A stretch of DNA of 32,177 nt, taken from an uncultured Pseudovibrio sp. (GTDB taxonomy: Bacteria; Pseudomonadota; Alphaproteobacteria; Rhizobiales; Stappiaceae). Shown one piece after another: positions 7,761-16,297 of this stretch. The DNA is taken from the NCBI GenBank assembly GCA_947502585.1, contig CANNAV010000035.1, positions 1 through 32,177 of the forward strand. The letters run 5' to 3'. How positions within the stretch are numbered: position 1 is the first letter of the stretch; every line of letters starts with the position of its first letter. The translations under genes were made by a program, and so were the position numbers. The notes under the pieces were generated by a model, which made no database searches, was not told the origin of the DNA, and saw only the letters and a list, made by a program, of their open reading frames with translations.

Positions 7761-8261
7761 ATGAGTGATCACGTTGCACGCGTCGTGCGCCAGTGGAAGA
7801 GCGAATATCCTGTGGTTGATGCCAGCCCGATGTATGTGCTGGCGCGAATGATGCGCCTCAACATGCAAATCAACAAAAAGCTTTCTGCCAACTTTGCGAA
7901 ATTTGGTCTGGCGACAGGTGATTTTGACGTTTTGGCAACACTGCGCCGAAGTGGTGAGCCCTATGCGCTGCGGCCGACCGAGCTGACAAAGTCCAGTATG
8001 TTGACCTCCGGCACCATGACCAGTCGCCTCGATAAGCTGGAGAAACTGGGGTTTGTGCGCCGCAATCCCGACCCGGAAGATCGCCGGGCTCTGATGATCC
8101 ATTTAACGGACAATGGCCGCTCTCTGGTGGAGGACGCAGCTGCAGCGCATTTTGAAATGGAAGCAGAAATGCTCAAGGCTCTTGATCCTGCCGATCGGCA
8201 AGCTCTTGAGGAAATTTTAGAAAAATGGAGCCACAGGCTGGAAGAAAGCGGCACGATGTAA
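7761..8261 (+). CDS. MarR-family transcriptional regulator
   Basis: This 166-aa winged-helix regulator has the MarR layout: N-terminal dimerisation helix, helix-turn-helix (LRPTELTKSSMLTSGTMTSRLDKLEKLGFV) and the wing RRNPDPEDRRALMIHLTDNG with the conserved DxR motif, then a C-terminal dimerisation helix. I take ATG 7761 rather than the in-frame TTG at 7749 because GAGAG lies 5 nt before it. It faces the EamA transporter across two matching palindromes, so it probably represses that exporter and itself until a ligand binds. The ligand is unknown. Confidence 0.92.
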   Translation: MSDHVARVVRQWKSEYPVVDASPMYVLARMMRLNMQINKKLSANFAKFGLATGDFDVLATLRRSGEPYALRPTELTKSSMLTSGTMTSRLDKLEKLGFVRRNPDPEDRRALMIHLTDNGRSLVEDAAAAHFEMEAEMLKALDPADRQALEEILEKWSHRLEESGTM

Positions 8262-8543
8262 TCTACTTTCAGAGCATGTTGCATTCACACATCATGCCCT
8301 AACTCTTTATTTTCATGCGTATTCCTATCCGGAACCGGAGTCACTTTTCGAAGTACGCTCTGGCTTGAGCACTGCAAGCTACTTTAACCGCTAATCCTTC
8401 GCGCACGCTTATCTGTAAAACTAGCAAACGTTTTGAGTGGTGCGTGGTTGTCATCGGTGGCTGAGTTGAGAGACACGGAACAGGCGGTACCCGTTTATAC
8501 TGCACTGCCTCTTCTGACGTATTATTCCTGTTTTCTCATAAAG

Positions 8544-9578
8544 TTAAGAGTTGCCGGAGAGGCAAGTGCTGAAGGCAACGCCCATTTTTTTGATTAGGTC
8601 TGTGTAAAGCTGCGGGCCAGAGACAAGCGTCGATCCCAGCGGATCAAGCTCTGCGGAACTGACGCCAGTTCCCTCCTTCAGTACCGCAACCATACGCGGG
8701 TTGAACTGCACTTCTGAGAAGACACAGCTTACGCCCAGACCTTCCAGTTTCTGGCGCACTTCAGACAAGCGCCCTGCCCCAGGCAGCACCTCCGGACTAA
8801 CTGTGACTGAACCGACTGCATTGAGGTTATATGCCTGTTCAAAATAGCGGTAAGCGTCGTGGAACACTACAAAATGCGCGGTCTGAAGGTTCTTCAGCTC
8901 AGCTTTCAGAGCCTCAGAGACCTCAGTAATCCTAACACCCGCCGCTTTTGCATTGGCAGCATATTTAGCTGCATTTGCAGGGTCAACCCTCGAAAGGGTT
9001 TCCTCAATCTCATGCAGCATAGCAATTGCGTTTTGCGGATCCAGCCAGATATGCATGTCTACGGGTTCATCGGCCGACTCATCGTGTACAGTGTGCTTCT
9101 CATGGTCATGGTGCGCATGCTCTTCATGAGCTTCTTCGCTATGCTCCGCGTGCTCTCTCCCGGTCTCTCCTGCATGATCACCATGATCGTGACCTTCGAA
9201 GTCGTCACCTTTACGTAAGTTCAAAAGCGTCAGGCCATGGGCGTCTTTCAGGGTAACGATGGTTGCGCCGTCTGTAAGGTTCTCCAAAGGAGTTTCAAGG
9301 AAACTTTCCATCTCAGGACCGACCCAGAACACCACATCCGCATTTGCTATCTTACGCACTGTCGATGGCCGCAGGCTGTAAGTGTGCGGCGAACCTGCCC
9401 CTTCCACCACCAGATCAGGCGTTCCCACACCTTCCATAACGCTTGCTACAAGGGAGTGGACCGGCTTGATGGACGCCACAACTTTGACCCCGGCCTGTGC
9501 CAAGGCTGGAAAGGAAACGCTTCCGGCAAGAATACCGAGAATGCACATTGAGCCTAATAGATGTTTCATACGCCCCAT
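8544..9578 (-). CDS. znuA: zinc ABC transporter periplasmic binding protein ZnuA
   Basis: This is the periplasmic high-affinity zinc receptor of a ZnuABC importer (344 aa). A signal peptide ends near residue 28 (FPALAQA). The zinc ligands expected for the family are visible: His65 (GSPHTYSLRPS), His176 (DMHIWLDP), His240 (VFHDAYRYF) and Asp312 (LDPLG). A His/Asp/Glu-rich loop spans residues 130-165, diagnostic of zinc rather than manganese specificity. Cys285 and Cys339 match the C-terminal disulfide of ZnuA. The usual partners znuB, znuC and zur are not beside it. Two Zur-like palindromes lie just upstream of the start. A Met four codons in is an alternative start. Confidence 0.95.
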   Translation of the reverse strand: MGRMKHLLGSMCILGILAGSVSFPALAQAGVKVVASIKPVHSLVASVMEGVGTPDLVVEGAGSPHTYSLRPSTVRKIANADVVFWVGPEMESFLETPLENLTDGATIVTLKDAHGLTLLNLRKGDDFEGHDHGDHAGETGREHAEHSEEAHEEHAHHDHEKHTVHDESADEPVDMHIWLDPQNAIAMLHEIEETLSRVDPANAAKYAANAKAAGVRITEVSEALKAELKNLQTAHFVVFHDAYRYFEQAYNLNAVGSVTVSPEVLPGAGRLSEVRQKLEGLGVSCVFSEVQFNPRMVAVLKEGTGVSSAELDPLGSTLVSGPQLYTDLIKKMGVAFSTCLSGNS

Positions 9579-9586
9579 AACCGCCT

Positions 9587-9601
9587 TGTTATAATATTAC
9601 A
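9587..9601. promoter_or_regulatory. Zur-box-like palindrome, proximal
   Basis: TGTTATAATATTACA is a 15-bp palindrome with one mismatched pair, of the TGTTATA-x-TATAACA type associated with Zur control of zinc-uptake genes. It lies about 9 bp upstream of the znuA start, so bound repressor would cover the start of the transcript. Confidence 0.6.
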
Positions 9602-9608
9602 TTACAAG

Positions 9609-9623
9609 TGTTACTATATAACA
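9609..9623. promoter_or_regulatory. Zur-box-like palindrome, distal
   Basis: TGTTACTATATAACA is a second 15-bp palindrome with one mismatched pair. Its centre is 22 bp from that of the proximal site, about two helical turns, so two Zur dimers could sit on the same face of the DNA. Confidence 0.65.
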
Positions 9624-9816
9624 ATACGCATTTTAGAATGCAACGGCATTGTTGTGATTTATACAGGACCGGAAAAGCTCAAAATGACAGGGTAAATACT
9701 CTATTGATTTCAGCAGGTTCACTAAACGCTCAGCCAGTAAACTGTTATTTTTCCTGATCCTGCTGCAAGATTAACGACATATCTGTTATATTACCGCAGG
9801 ATTTAAGGGACTTTCT

Positions 9817-10296
9817 ATGGCCGAGATTAAGGATGAGCTGGACCGCAGGCTGATTGCCATCTTGCAGGGTAACGCGCGGGAGCCGGTGTCTGCTATTGCA
9901 CGGCGCCTGGACGTTGCCCGCTCAACAGTTCAGGAGCGCATTGCCCGGCTTGAGCGCAGGGGTATCATTATTGGCTATACAGCTATTTTGGGAGACCAGG
10001 AGGACCAGAAGCGGGTTCAGGCTCTTGTCATGCTCTGCGTTGCTCAGCAGCGCTCACGCGAATTGATTGCCCAGTTGGAGTCCTACCCTGAAATCCGCAG
10101 CTGTCTGACAATCTCCGGCGAATTTGACCTTTGCCTGATTGTTGAGCCTGACCGTCTGGAAGAGCTGGATGCCGTGCTGGACGAGATTGCCGCCATACCA
10201 GGTGTTGAGCGCACACGGTCTTCTATCGTACTGACGAAGAAGTTCGAGCGACAGCGACCTTTCATGCCTCAAAATACCTACAGCCTTGAGAAATAA
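9817..10296 (+). CDS. Lrp/AsnC-family transcriptional regulator
   Basis: This 159-aa protein has an N-terminal HTH (LDRRLIAILQGNAREPVSAIARRLDVARSTVQERIARLERRGII) beginning with the family pattern LDxxLIxxLQ and followed by GYTAIL. The C-terminal RAM/AsnC ligand domain includes the SGEFDLCLIVE strand, matching the usual G-x-xDxx-x-V signature, and ends with a typical SSIVLTKKFE. AAGGGA precedes the ATG at suitable spacing. It is followed in the same direction by a saccharopine-dehydrogenase-like gene, so it may sense an amino acid such as lysine and control that gene, possibly at the tandem repeats at 10391-10450. That link is inferred from position. Confidence 0.92.
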   Translation: MAEIKDELDRRLIAILQGNAREPVSAIARRLDVARSTVQERIARLERRGIIIGYTAILGDQEDQKRVQALVMLCVAQQRSRELIAQLESYPEIRSCLTISGEFDLCLIVEPDRLEELDAVLDEIAAIPGVERTRSSIVLTKKFERQRPFMPQNTYSLEK

Positions 10297-10390
10297 CAGA
10301 TCCTGTGAATTGGCATGTTTGTCAGATCGATTTATATGGAACCTCTAACGTACTTTCCCTGAGGCGAATCGCGTGAGTGCGGGACGTGAA

Positions 10391-10450
10391 AACCGTCATA
10401 TTTACAATATAATCGTCAATATGACATAACTACCGTCAATTACACGAAAC
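10391..10450. repeat. three tandem 20-bp repeats with CGTCA core
   Basis: Three units start at 10391, 10411 and 10431. Each has CGTCA at the same place (10394, 10414, 10434) and AC at unit positions 14-15. The consensus is roughly aAyCGTCAwwwwnACrwwAy. The exact 20-bp period, about two helical turns, fits an array for a multimeric regulator on one face of the DNA. The middle unit also forms GTCAATATGAC. They end about 88 bp before the next gene. Confidence 0.7.
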
Positions 10451-10538
10451 AAAACGTTATTTCGGCAATTTATCCCATAAACTCCGGCAGTGTTTTCACT
10501 TAGACTCTAAATCAATCGAAACAATCCTGGAGGGGTTT

Positions 10539-11660
10539 ATGAGCCGACATCATGTTGCTGTTGTGGGTGCAGGTAAGATCGGTGGGATGATCGCTGCATT
10601 GTTGCAAGGTTCAGGTGATTATCATATCAAGGTACTGGACCAGAGTGTGGAAGCGCTGAGCGCGCTGGACGTGCCGCATGTGACAACAGAAGCACTGGAT
10701 GTGAGTGATCCGGGGAAACTCACAAATGCGCTTAAAGGATTCAACGCAGTTATTTCAGCTGCACCGTTTTTCCTGACACCGGTGATAGCACAGGCGGCAA
10801 AAGATGCAGACTGTCACTATCTTGACCTGACCGAAGATGTGGCCAGCACTGCTGAAGTGGAGAAGATTGCAAAAGGCGCCAACAAGGCCTTTGCTCCACA
10901 ATGTGGCCTCGCACCCGGATTTGTGTCCATCGCGGGATATGATCTTGCAAAGCAGTTTGACAGTCTTGAAGACCTGCATCTGCGTGTGGGCGCTCTGCCC
11001 CGCTATCCGACCAACAATCTCAAATACAATCTGACCTGGTCAACTGACGGCCTGATCAACGAGTACTGCAATCCTTGCCTTGCCATTGAAAATGGCGTGC
11101 TGACCAAAGTGCCAGCTCTGGCTGGTCTGCAGCACTTCTCTCTGGATGGCGTTGATTATGAAGCGTTCAACACTTCAGGCGGTCTTGGCTCTCTGTCTGA
11201 GACGCTCAAGGACAAAGTGCAGAGCCTGCGTTACCTGTCGATCCGTTATCCGGGTCACCGGGATATCATGGAGTTACTGCTGAAGGATCTGGGCTTCATC
11301 AACAAGCGTGATCTGCTCAAAGAAGTGATGGAAGATTCCATTCCGGTCACCATGCAGGATCGCGTGCTGATCTTCATCACCGCAACCGGTATGAAAGATG
11401 GCCGCTTCCAGCAGAAGTCCTACTCTCACGTAGTCAATGACCGTGAGATCATGGGCAAGCACTGGAGCGGTATTCAGATCACGACAGCTGCCAGCATCTG
11501 CGCCACACTGGATCTGCTGATGGATGGTACTTTAGCCGCAAAGGGCTTTGTAAAGCAGGAAAGCATCAGTTTGCAGGACTTCCTCGGTAATCGTTTCGGC
11601 GGACTTTACAACAATGGTGGGTCTGATGAGCAATCTGCAGGACGACAAATCGCAGCCTAA
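10539..11660 (+). CDS. saccharopine dehydrogenase family protein
   Basis: This 373-aa cytosolic oxidoreductase has a Rossmann start VAVVGAGKIGG (GAGKIGG at residues 10-16), an acidic end of the second strand (VLDQS), then VISAAPFF and YLDLTED, both typical of saccharopine dehydrogenase / carboxynorspermidine-type enzymes, followed by GLAPGFVSIAGYDL. It likely acts in lysine catabolism (saccharopine or lysine 6-dehydrogenase-type step), but the exact reaction cannot be fixed from sequence. GGAGGGG precedes the ATG. It lies downstream of the Lrp-type gene and ends before a strong bidirectional terminator. No lysine-2-oxoglutarate reductase or aminoadipate semialdehyde dehydrogenase is adjacent. 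Confidence 0.87.
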   Translation: MSRHHVAVVGAGKIGGMIAALLQGSGDYHIKVLDQSVEALSALDVPHVTTEALDVSDPGKLTNALKGFNAVISAAPFFLTPVIAQAAKDADCHYLDLTEDVASTAEVEKIAKGANKAFAPQCGLAPGFVSIAGYDLAKQFDSLEDLHLRVGALPRYPTNNLKYNLTWSTDGLINEYCNPCLAIENGVLTKVPALAGLQHFSLDGVDYEAFNTSGGLGSLSETLKDKVQSLRYLSIRYPGHRDIMELLLKDLGFINKRDLLKEVMEDSIPVTMQDRVLIFITATGMKDGRFQQKSYSHVVNDREIMGKHWSGIQITTAASICATLDLLMDGTLAAKGFVKQESISLQDFLGNRFGGLYNNGGSDEQSAGRQIAA

Positions 11661-11701
11661 AGCATTTGACTGCCCCCGAGGGTGATCACAGAAACAAACA
11701 A

Positions 11702-11736
11702 AAAGCGCAGCTTCCTTTTTGGTAGCTGCGCTTTTC
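11702..11736. terminator. bidirectional Rho-independent terminator
   Basis: A perfect 12-bp stem, AAAAGCGCAGCT (11702-11713) with AGCTGCGCTTTT (11725-11736), flanks an 11-nt loop. T-rich DNA follows on the plus strand and an A-rich tract precedes it, so it can end both the saccharopine-dehydrogenase-like gene (plus) and cydC (minus). Confidence 0.9.
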
Positions 11737-11757
11737 TTTTAAACTCGGCTTCCCGGA

Positions 11758-13497
11758 TCAATCGTTACGGAGACGACTTTTGATCTCGTCAGACAGTGGC
11801 AGAGCGACTTCGCTCAATTTACTTTCTTCGAGCACGAAAACACGGTCAGCACCTTCCAGCTCGCTGGCCCGGTGAGAGACCATGAGGACAGTTTTGCCTC
11901 TGGTCATCGCGCGGAAGGAGGCCAACACCTTATCTGCTGTTGCATGGTCCAGACCTTCTGTCAGCTCATCCGCCACCCAGATTTCCGGATTACGCAGGTA
12001 GGCGCGGGCTAATGCCAGACGGCGCCCCTCCCCTCCAGACAGACCCAGACCACCTTCGCCCAGACGGGTTTCCAGCTTTTTCTTCCTGCTTTCGACAAGC
12101 TGTTTCAGACCAGCACGGGCCAGCGCTTCCCAGAGTTCTGAATCACTCGCATCTTCATGTGCAACGCGCAGGTTTTCTGCAATCGTGCTATGGAAGATCT
12201 GCGTACGTTGTCCGACAACAGTAAGGGCAGCACGCAGTTTGTCTTCTGCCATTGCGCTCAGCTCGACACCCCCAATCCGGATTGCACCGCCTTGCGGTGT
12301 TTGCAGGCGCGCTACGATAGCTGCAAGCGTGGATTTACCTGCTCCGCTGGGGCCGATCACCACACTACGACTGCCTGTAGGCAGCACCAAGTCTACACCA
12401 TCCAGAACAGGTGCCGCCTTTGGCGTGTAGGCGAAGTGGATGCCCTTCATGTTCAGCGCGTCTTTGCCAACCTCAAAAGAAGGTGATTCAGAGTTGCTGC
12501 GGGCATTTTGAAACGTTTCATTGTCTTGCCCTGCCGTGAGCAGGGAGCGGACGCGATCAGCTGCGCCGGACATCCTGCTCCAGCTGCCTGCGCTGTTAGC
12601 CAGAGAGATGAGCAATTCAGGCAGAGCCAAAGCAACGAAGGCGAACAAAGCGATGTGCTTCAGTTCCATCTGACCTTGCTGATAGGAATAGGTGGCGAAC
12701 AGGAACGTGACAGCCACCATCACCTGGCTCATGGTGCTGACGACAGCCTGATTACGCATGTCTGTCAGCTCATTCTGCTCCTGCACCTCATCCAGCAGGG
12801 CAACTGCCTTCAGGGCGGCGACACGCTGCTGTTCCAGACCGCCAAAGACGGAAAGGTCACGACGCCCCCGCACCAGATCCGACACGCGAACGCGCAGACC
12901 ATCACGTGCTGCATTGAGCTTGCGGGCTTGTGACTTTTGGCGATGACCGCCTGATTTTGCCAGAACGGTAAGGCCTGCTGCCTGAACGGCTCCCAGAGCG
13001 AGGGATGCCATTGGGGAGTACTGCCACAGGATCACCAGTGTCAGACCGGTGATGATTGTTGCGGAAGCAAGAGGCACAACGAGACGGAGGAATAAGCCAT
13101 CAAGCTGGTCCACGTCGCTCACCACACGAGAAAGCGCAGTTGCGGAACGCTGGCTCACTGTGCCGTTGCTTTCGCGGGCAACAAGACCGCGAAAAACTCC
13201 CGAACGCAGGTTCGCCAGGAAACGGAAGGTCGCATCATGCGTGATCACCCTCTCAATGTAACGGCCAAAGATGCGCATGGAAGCGTAAAGGCGAATGCTG
13301 CCGGCAGCAGAAGAGGTATTGAACGCGATGGCGCCAGCAGAAAGACCCGCGATGGCCGTTGCTGTTATGAAGTAACCAGAGACAGCGAGCAATGCTATGC
13401 CAGCAGCAGCGGGGAGGAATGCCAGAAGCAAACCGCCCCAGAATGCGAGGGGTTCTTCCTTTTGTAAAAGCCAGATGATGCGAAGGGACGATCTCAT
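11758..13497 (-). CDS. cydC: CydC, heterodimeric ABC exporter subunit for cytochrome bd assembly
   Basis: This 579-aa half-transporter has an N-terminal six-helix membrane domain and a C-terminal ATPase: Walker A GPSGAGKST (382-390), signature LSGGE (486-490), Walker B IWVADELTEGLD (Asp510, Glu511). With CydD it forms the inner-membrane CydDC exporter, reported to move thiols or handle haem for maturation of cytochrome bd oxidase. Its ATG overlaps the cydD stop by four bases (ATGA), so translation is coupled. Walker B has Leu where most ABC proteins have Pro (DELT for DEPT), a minor oddity. cydA and cydB are not downstream; a terminator and a convergent gene follow instead. Confidence 0.93.
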   Translation of the reverse strand: MRSSLRIIWLLQKEEPLAFWGGLLLAFLPAAAGIALLAVSGYFITATAIAGLSAGAIAFNTSSAAGSIRLYASMRIFGRYIERVITHDATFRFLANLRSGVFRGLVARESNGTVSQRSATALSRVVSDVDQLDGLFLRLVVPLASATIITGLTLVILWQYSPMASLALGAVQAAGLTVLAKSGGHRQKSQARKLNAARDGLRVRVSDLVRGRRDLSVFGGLEQQRVAALKAVALLDEVQEQNELTDMRNQAVVSTMSQVMVAVTFLFATYSYQQGQMELKHIALFAFVALALPELLISLANSAGSWSRMSGAADRVRSLLTAGQDNETFQNARSNSESPSFEVGKDALNMKGIHFAYTPKAAPVLDGVDLVLPTGSRSVVIGPSGAGKSTLAAIVARLQTPQGGAIRIGGVELSAMAEDKLRAALTVVGQRTQIFHSTIAENLRVAHEDASDSELWEALARAGLKQLVESRKKKLETRLGEGGLGLSGGEGRRLALARAYLRNPEIWVADELTEGLDHATADKVLASFRAMTRGKTVLMVSHRASELEGADRVFVLEESKLSEVALPLSDEIKSRLRND

Positions 13498-15302
13498 TGC
13501 TCTTCTCCTTCACGTTCATTCAGCTCAACCAAACCGCCGTCTATCAGGGTCAGTACGCGGTCCGCAGAGCCAACAACGCGCGGGTCATGGGTTGCAATCA
13601 GAACGGGCTTGTTGTGTGCCAGCTTTTTAAGAGCTGCTACAACCTTTTGTGCGGTTGCCCCATCCAGATCAGCGGTTGGCTCATCTGCAAGGATCAGTCT
13701 TGCATCTTGGCGCAGTGCAACTCGTGCGAGCGCAAAGCGGCGGCGTTCTCCCAATGACAACCCCTTACCGTCTTCACCGATCTGGCCTGAGAGACCTCCC
13801 GGGACTTTGGCGAGCAACTCGTCAACTGCTGCCAGTTTCAGGGCTTGCATGAGTGTTGCATCGTCAGCTGAGTGATCCGCGCGGCGCAGGTTTGCACGCA
13901 GCGTACCATGGAACAGCTCAGGATTTTGTGAAAGGACAGAGATGGACTGTTGCCAGTTGGTAAGGCCGTAGGAGGTCAGCGGAAGTCCGCCATATGCAAT
14001 CTGGCCCTGACCGGCTGGCAGGAAACCGAGAATGCAATCCATCAGGGTTGATTTACCGGTTCCACTCGGTCCTTTGACAACGACCAGCTCCGGCTCTTCC
14101 ACAGACAGATTGACGTCCTTAAGGATCTTGCGGTGCCCGCGGGAAACGCACAGGCTTCTGATCGTCAGCGCACCCGTTTGCGGCAATGGCACAACATCCA
14201 GCCCGGTTCCAATGATATCCTTCTGCCCCTCATCCACCAGTTGTTTTTGCAGTTCGACGATATGATCTGCCGCTGCAAGGCCTGCGGCGCGGTCATGATA
14301 CGCTGCAGTAAAGGCGCGAAGCGGTGCGAAGTATTCGGGCACGATCATCAGCACGAACAGGCCACCAGCCAGTGTCAGTGGAGAGCCATATGTGCCGAAG
14401 CTCCAGTCTCCCAGCAAGGAGAAACCGACATAGATTGCGGTGATTGCAATTGCTGCTGCGCTGAACAATTCCAGAGCGGTGCCGGAGAGGAAGGCAATGC
14501 GCAGAACGCGCATGGTGGATATTCGAAAATCGCCTCCCAGTTTGCGGATATCATCCTCAGAGCGTTTAACCGCACCGAACAGGCGCAGGGTTTCCATGCC
14601 TCTCAGACGATCAAGCAGCAGCCCGCCCATATCCGCAAGGACACCGAGCTGGCGGTCGCTGGCCTTCCTGGCACGGATACCAACGATTGCCATGAAGACA
14701 GGCACCAGCGGGCCAAACACCAGCAGGCAGAGAGCCGCGAACCAGCTGATATAGGCGACGGACGTGATCAACACAAGAGGAACGAGTGATAGGCGCGCCT
14801 GAATTGGGAGAAAACGGCCAAGATATGGGCCGATTGCCTGGATGTGGTCCACCGCAATAGATGCTATTTTACCGCTTGCAGGCAGTTCGGTTGCCGGTGA
14901 CAGCCTGGTCAGATTGCTCAGCAGGCTGGTTTCCAGTCTATGGCGCGCCTTTGAGGCTGCGCGAACTGCAATCTCACCACCTTTGACCCGCAGAAAATGG
15001 CGGAACGCTGCCAACACCAAAATGGAGGATGTTGCATAGAATGGATTCAGGCCCGGTCCGTGTGAATCGATCAGGCCAGCGATTGCCAATGCCAACAATG
15101 CTGCCTGTGGAATCCAGAGGAGTTCCGAGAGGCCCTGTAACATTGCACCGCGTTTCACCAGTTTCATTTCCGGGCGAATCGCATCCTGCAGCCAGATCTG
15201 GCCTACGGACTTTTTGCGAACACGTCTCTTCTTAACGGAGGCATTTACCTCCGCAACGTGTGCATCGGACAGCTCTGTTACGTTTGCTAGGTTTTCAGTC
15301 AT
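13494..15302 (-). CDS. cydD: CydD, heterodimeric ABC exporter subunit for cytochrome bd assembly
   Basis: This is the partner of CydC. After a basic N-terminus (VKKRRVRKKS) come six membrane helices starting near GLSELLWIPQAALLALAIAGL, then an ATPase with Walker A GPSGTGKST, signature LSLGE and Walker B LILADEPTADLD. The open frame extends upstream to 15623, but that extension is Cys- and Pro-rich and unlike the family. Starting at ATG 15302 (MTENLAN) gives 602 aa, close to the usual 560-600. The Shine-Dalgarno is weak, so the start could differ slightly. Gene order cydD-cydC with overlapping ends is standard. Confidence 0.9.
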   Translation of the reverse strand: MTENLANVTELSDAHVAEVNASVKKRRVRKKSVGQIWLQDAIRPEMKLVKRGAMLQGLSELLWIPQAALLALAIAGLIDSHGPGLNPFYATSSILVLAAFRHFLRVKGGEIAVRAASKARHRLETSLLSNLTRLSPATELPASGKIASIAVDHIQAIGPYLGRFLPIQARLSLVPLVLITSVAYISWFAALCLLVFGPLVPVFMAIVGIRARKASDRQLGVLADMGGLLLDRLRGMETLRLFGAVKRSEDDIRKLGGDFRISTMRVLRIAFLSGTALELFSAAAIAITAIYVGFSLLGDWSFGTYGSPLTLAGGLFVLMIVPEYFAPLRAFTAAYHDRAAGLAAADHIVELQKQLVDEGQKDIIGTGLDVVPLPQTGALTIRSLCVSRGHRKILKDVNLSVEEPELVVVKGPSGTGKSTLMDCILGFLPAGQGQIAYGGLPLTSYGLTNWQQSISVLSQNPELFHGTLRANLRRADHSADDATLMQALKLAAVDELLAKVPGGLSGQIGEDGKGLSLGERRRFALARVALRQDARLILADEPTADLDGATAQKVVAALKKLAHNKPVLIATHDPRVVGSADRVLTLIDGGLVELNEREGEEQ

Positions 15303-15621
15303 TCCGCTTGTCAGGTTCCCTCTTCGCCGGGCATCTGCCTGTAATTCTTTTAGGTAATTACCGAAAAAACTCTTCAATTGCCTGGACTTGCTTGCGTAAT
15401 GGAATCGGCTCGTCCGGTCCATGACTGCAGCATGCTCGTTAGAATTACTCCAGTTTTTTAATAAATCGCAACAAACTCGGGGGTGAAGCCCCCCCAATTT
15501 GCATGGGACAAAAGCGCACGGGTGTACATATTGAGAGATCATAGATGCCCGCAGCGCCTTGCTTTGCCGAGGTTTAAGGGGTTTTACCGAAGAGCAGCCA
15601 CGATAAAAATCAAAATGGCTC

Positions 15622-16251
15622 ATGGATCCCCGAGTTTTCGGGAATAGTAACTGCTTTCCGGTAGGGTTCCCCGGTTCTCTTTTAGCCCTCAGCCTACATC
15701 AAGCTAACGAGTTGGCATTGCTGAATAACAACAAAAAGGAGAGAACCTGCCATGTTTTGCTCTTTTATTCGCCTATAGCTGGTGGCAATCCGGGCCCAAG
15801 CCATACCTCCTCAACCTTTGCAGCTGAAAAAGCCGGATTTACAGCAGAACTGGTTGAGGAGGTTCCGCCATTGGACATTTCCAAGACAATGGCCCGTGAT
15901 CCGGAGCCTGAAGGCTGGATCACCTTTCAGAGTTTTGGCAGCAAGCAGATCATCAACTTTGCCCCCATCATGCCGCTGCGTTGCAGGCTGAAGGAAATTA
16001 AGTATCCGATTGATCCCAAAGATCTGGATAAGAGCTTTTCCATTCCTGATTGCTATTTTGAATACCCCTTCCGCGTAGAAGAAGAAAGCATCCATAAACC
16101 GTACATAATGGAGTTCCCGGACGGGACAGTTCAGGCTTTTGCAGTGCAACTGACATGGGATGACGGAAGCAACAGCAAAGTCGTATATTATGAACTATGC
16201 CGTGTTGCAGGCGCTACTCCCTGCGCTTACCCTGTTGGCAGTAACGACTAA
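15622..16251 (+). CDS. uncharacterised protein, start uncertain (possible frameshift)
   Basis: From about residue 55 onward the frame looks like a genuine protein: regular beta-strand pattern (KPYIMEFPDGTVQAFAVQLTWDDG, SKVVYYELCRVAG), balanced composition, and two Cys pairs. I do not recognise the family. The first 45 residues from ATG 15622 look non-coding. A good Shine-Dalgarno (AAGGAGAG, 15736-15743) sits 8 nt before an ATG at 15752, but that ATG is in another frame and stops after eight codons. Either a frameshift has broken the gene, the eight-codon ORF is a leader, or translation begins at a TTG at 15757 in the long frame. A terminator follows directly. Confidence 0.5.
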   Translation: MDPRVFGNSNCFPVGFPGSLLALSLHQANELALLNNNKKERTCHVLLFYSPIAGGNPGPSHTSSTFAAEKAGFTAELVEEVPPLDISKTMARDPEPEGWITFQSFGSKQIINFAPIMPLRCRLKEIKYPIDPKDLDKSFSIPDCYFEYPFRVEEESIHKPYIMEFPDGTVQAFAVQLTWDDGSNSKVVYYELCRVAGATPCAYPVGSND

Positions 16252-16252
16252 A

Positions 16253-16276
16253 AAAGGCGCCCCGGAAAGCGCCTTT
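16253..16276. terminator. Rho-independent terminator between convergent genes
   Basis: AAAGGCGC (16253-16260) pairs with GCGCCTTT (16269-16276) around CCCGGAAA, with A-tract before and T-rich DNA after. It can serve the unknown plus-strand gene and mmsA on the minus strand. Confidence 0.85.
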
Positions 16277-16297
16277 CAAAATCTTTTTCCCGAAGGC

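Noticed and set aside
14133-14789. 218-codon plus-strand frame opposite cydD
   Set aside because: Antisense shadow, rich in Gln, His and Cys, without motifs.
15303-15623. N-terminal extension of the cydD frame by 107 codons
   Set aside because: The extension is Cys/Pro-rich and unlike CydD; starting at 15302 gives the family's usual length.
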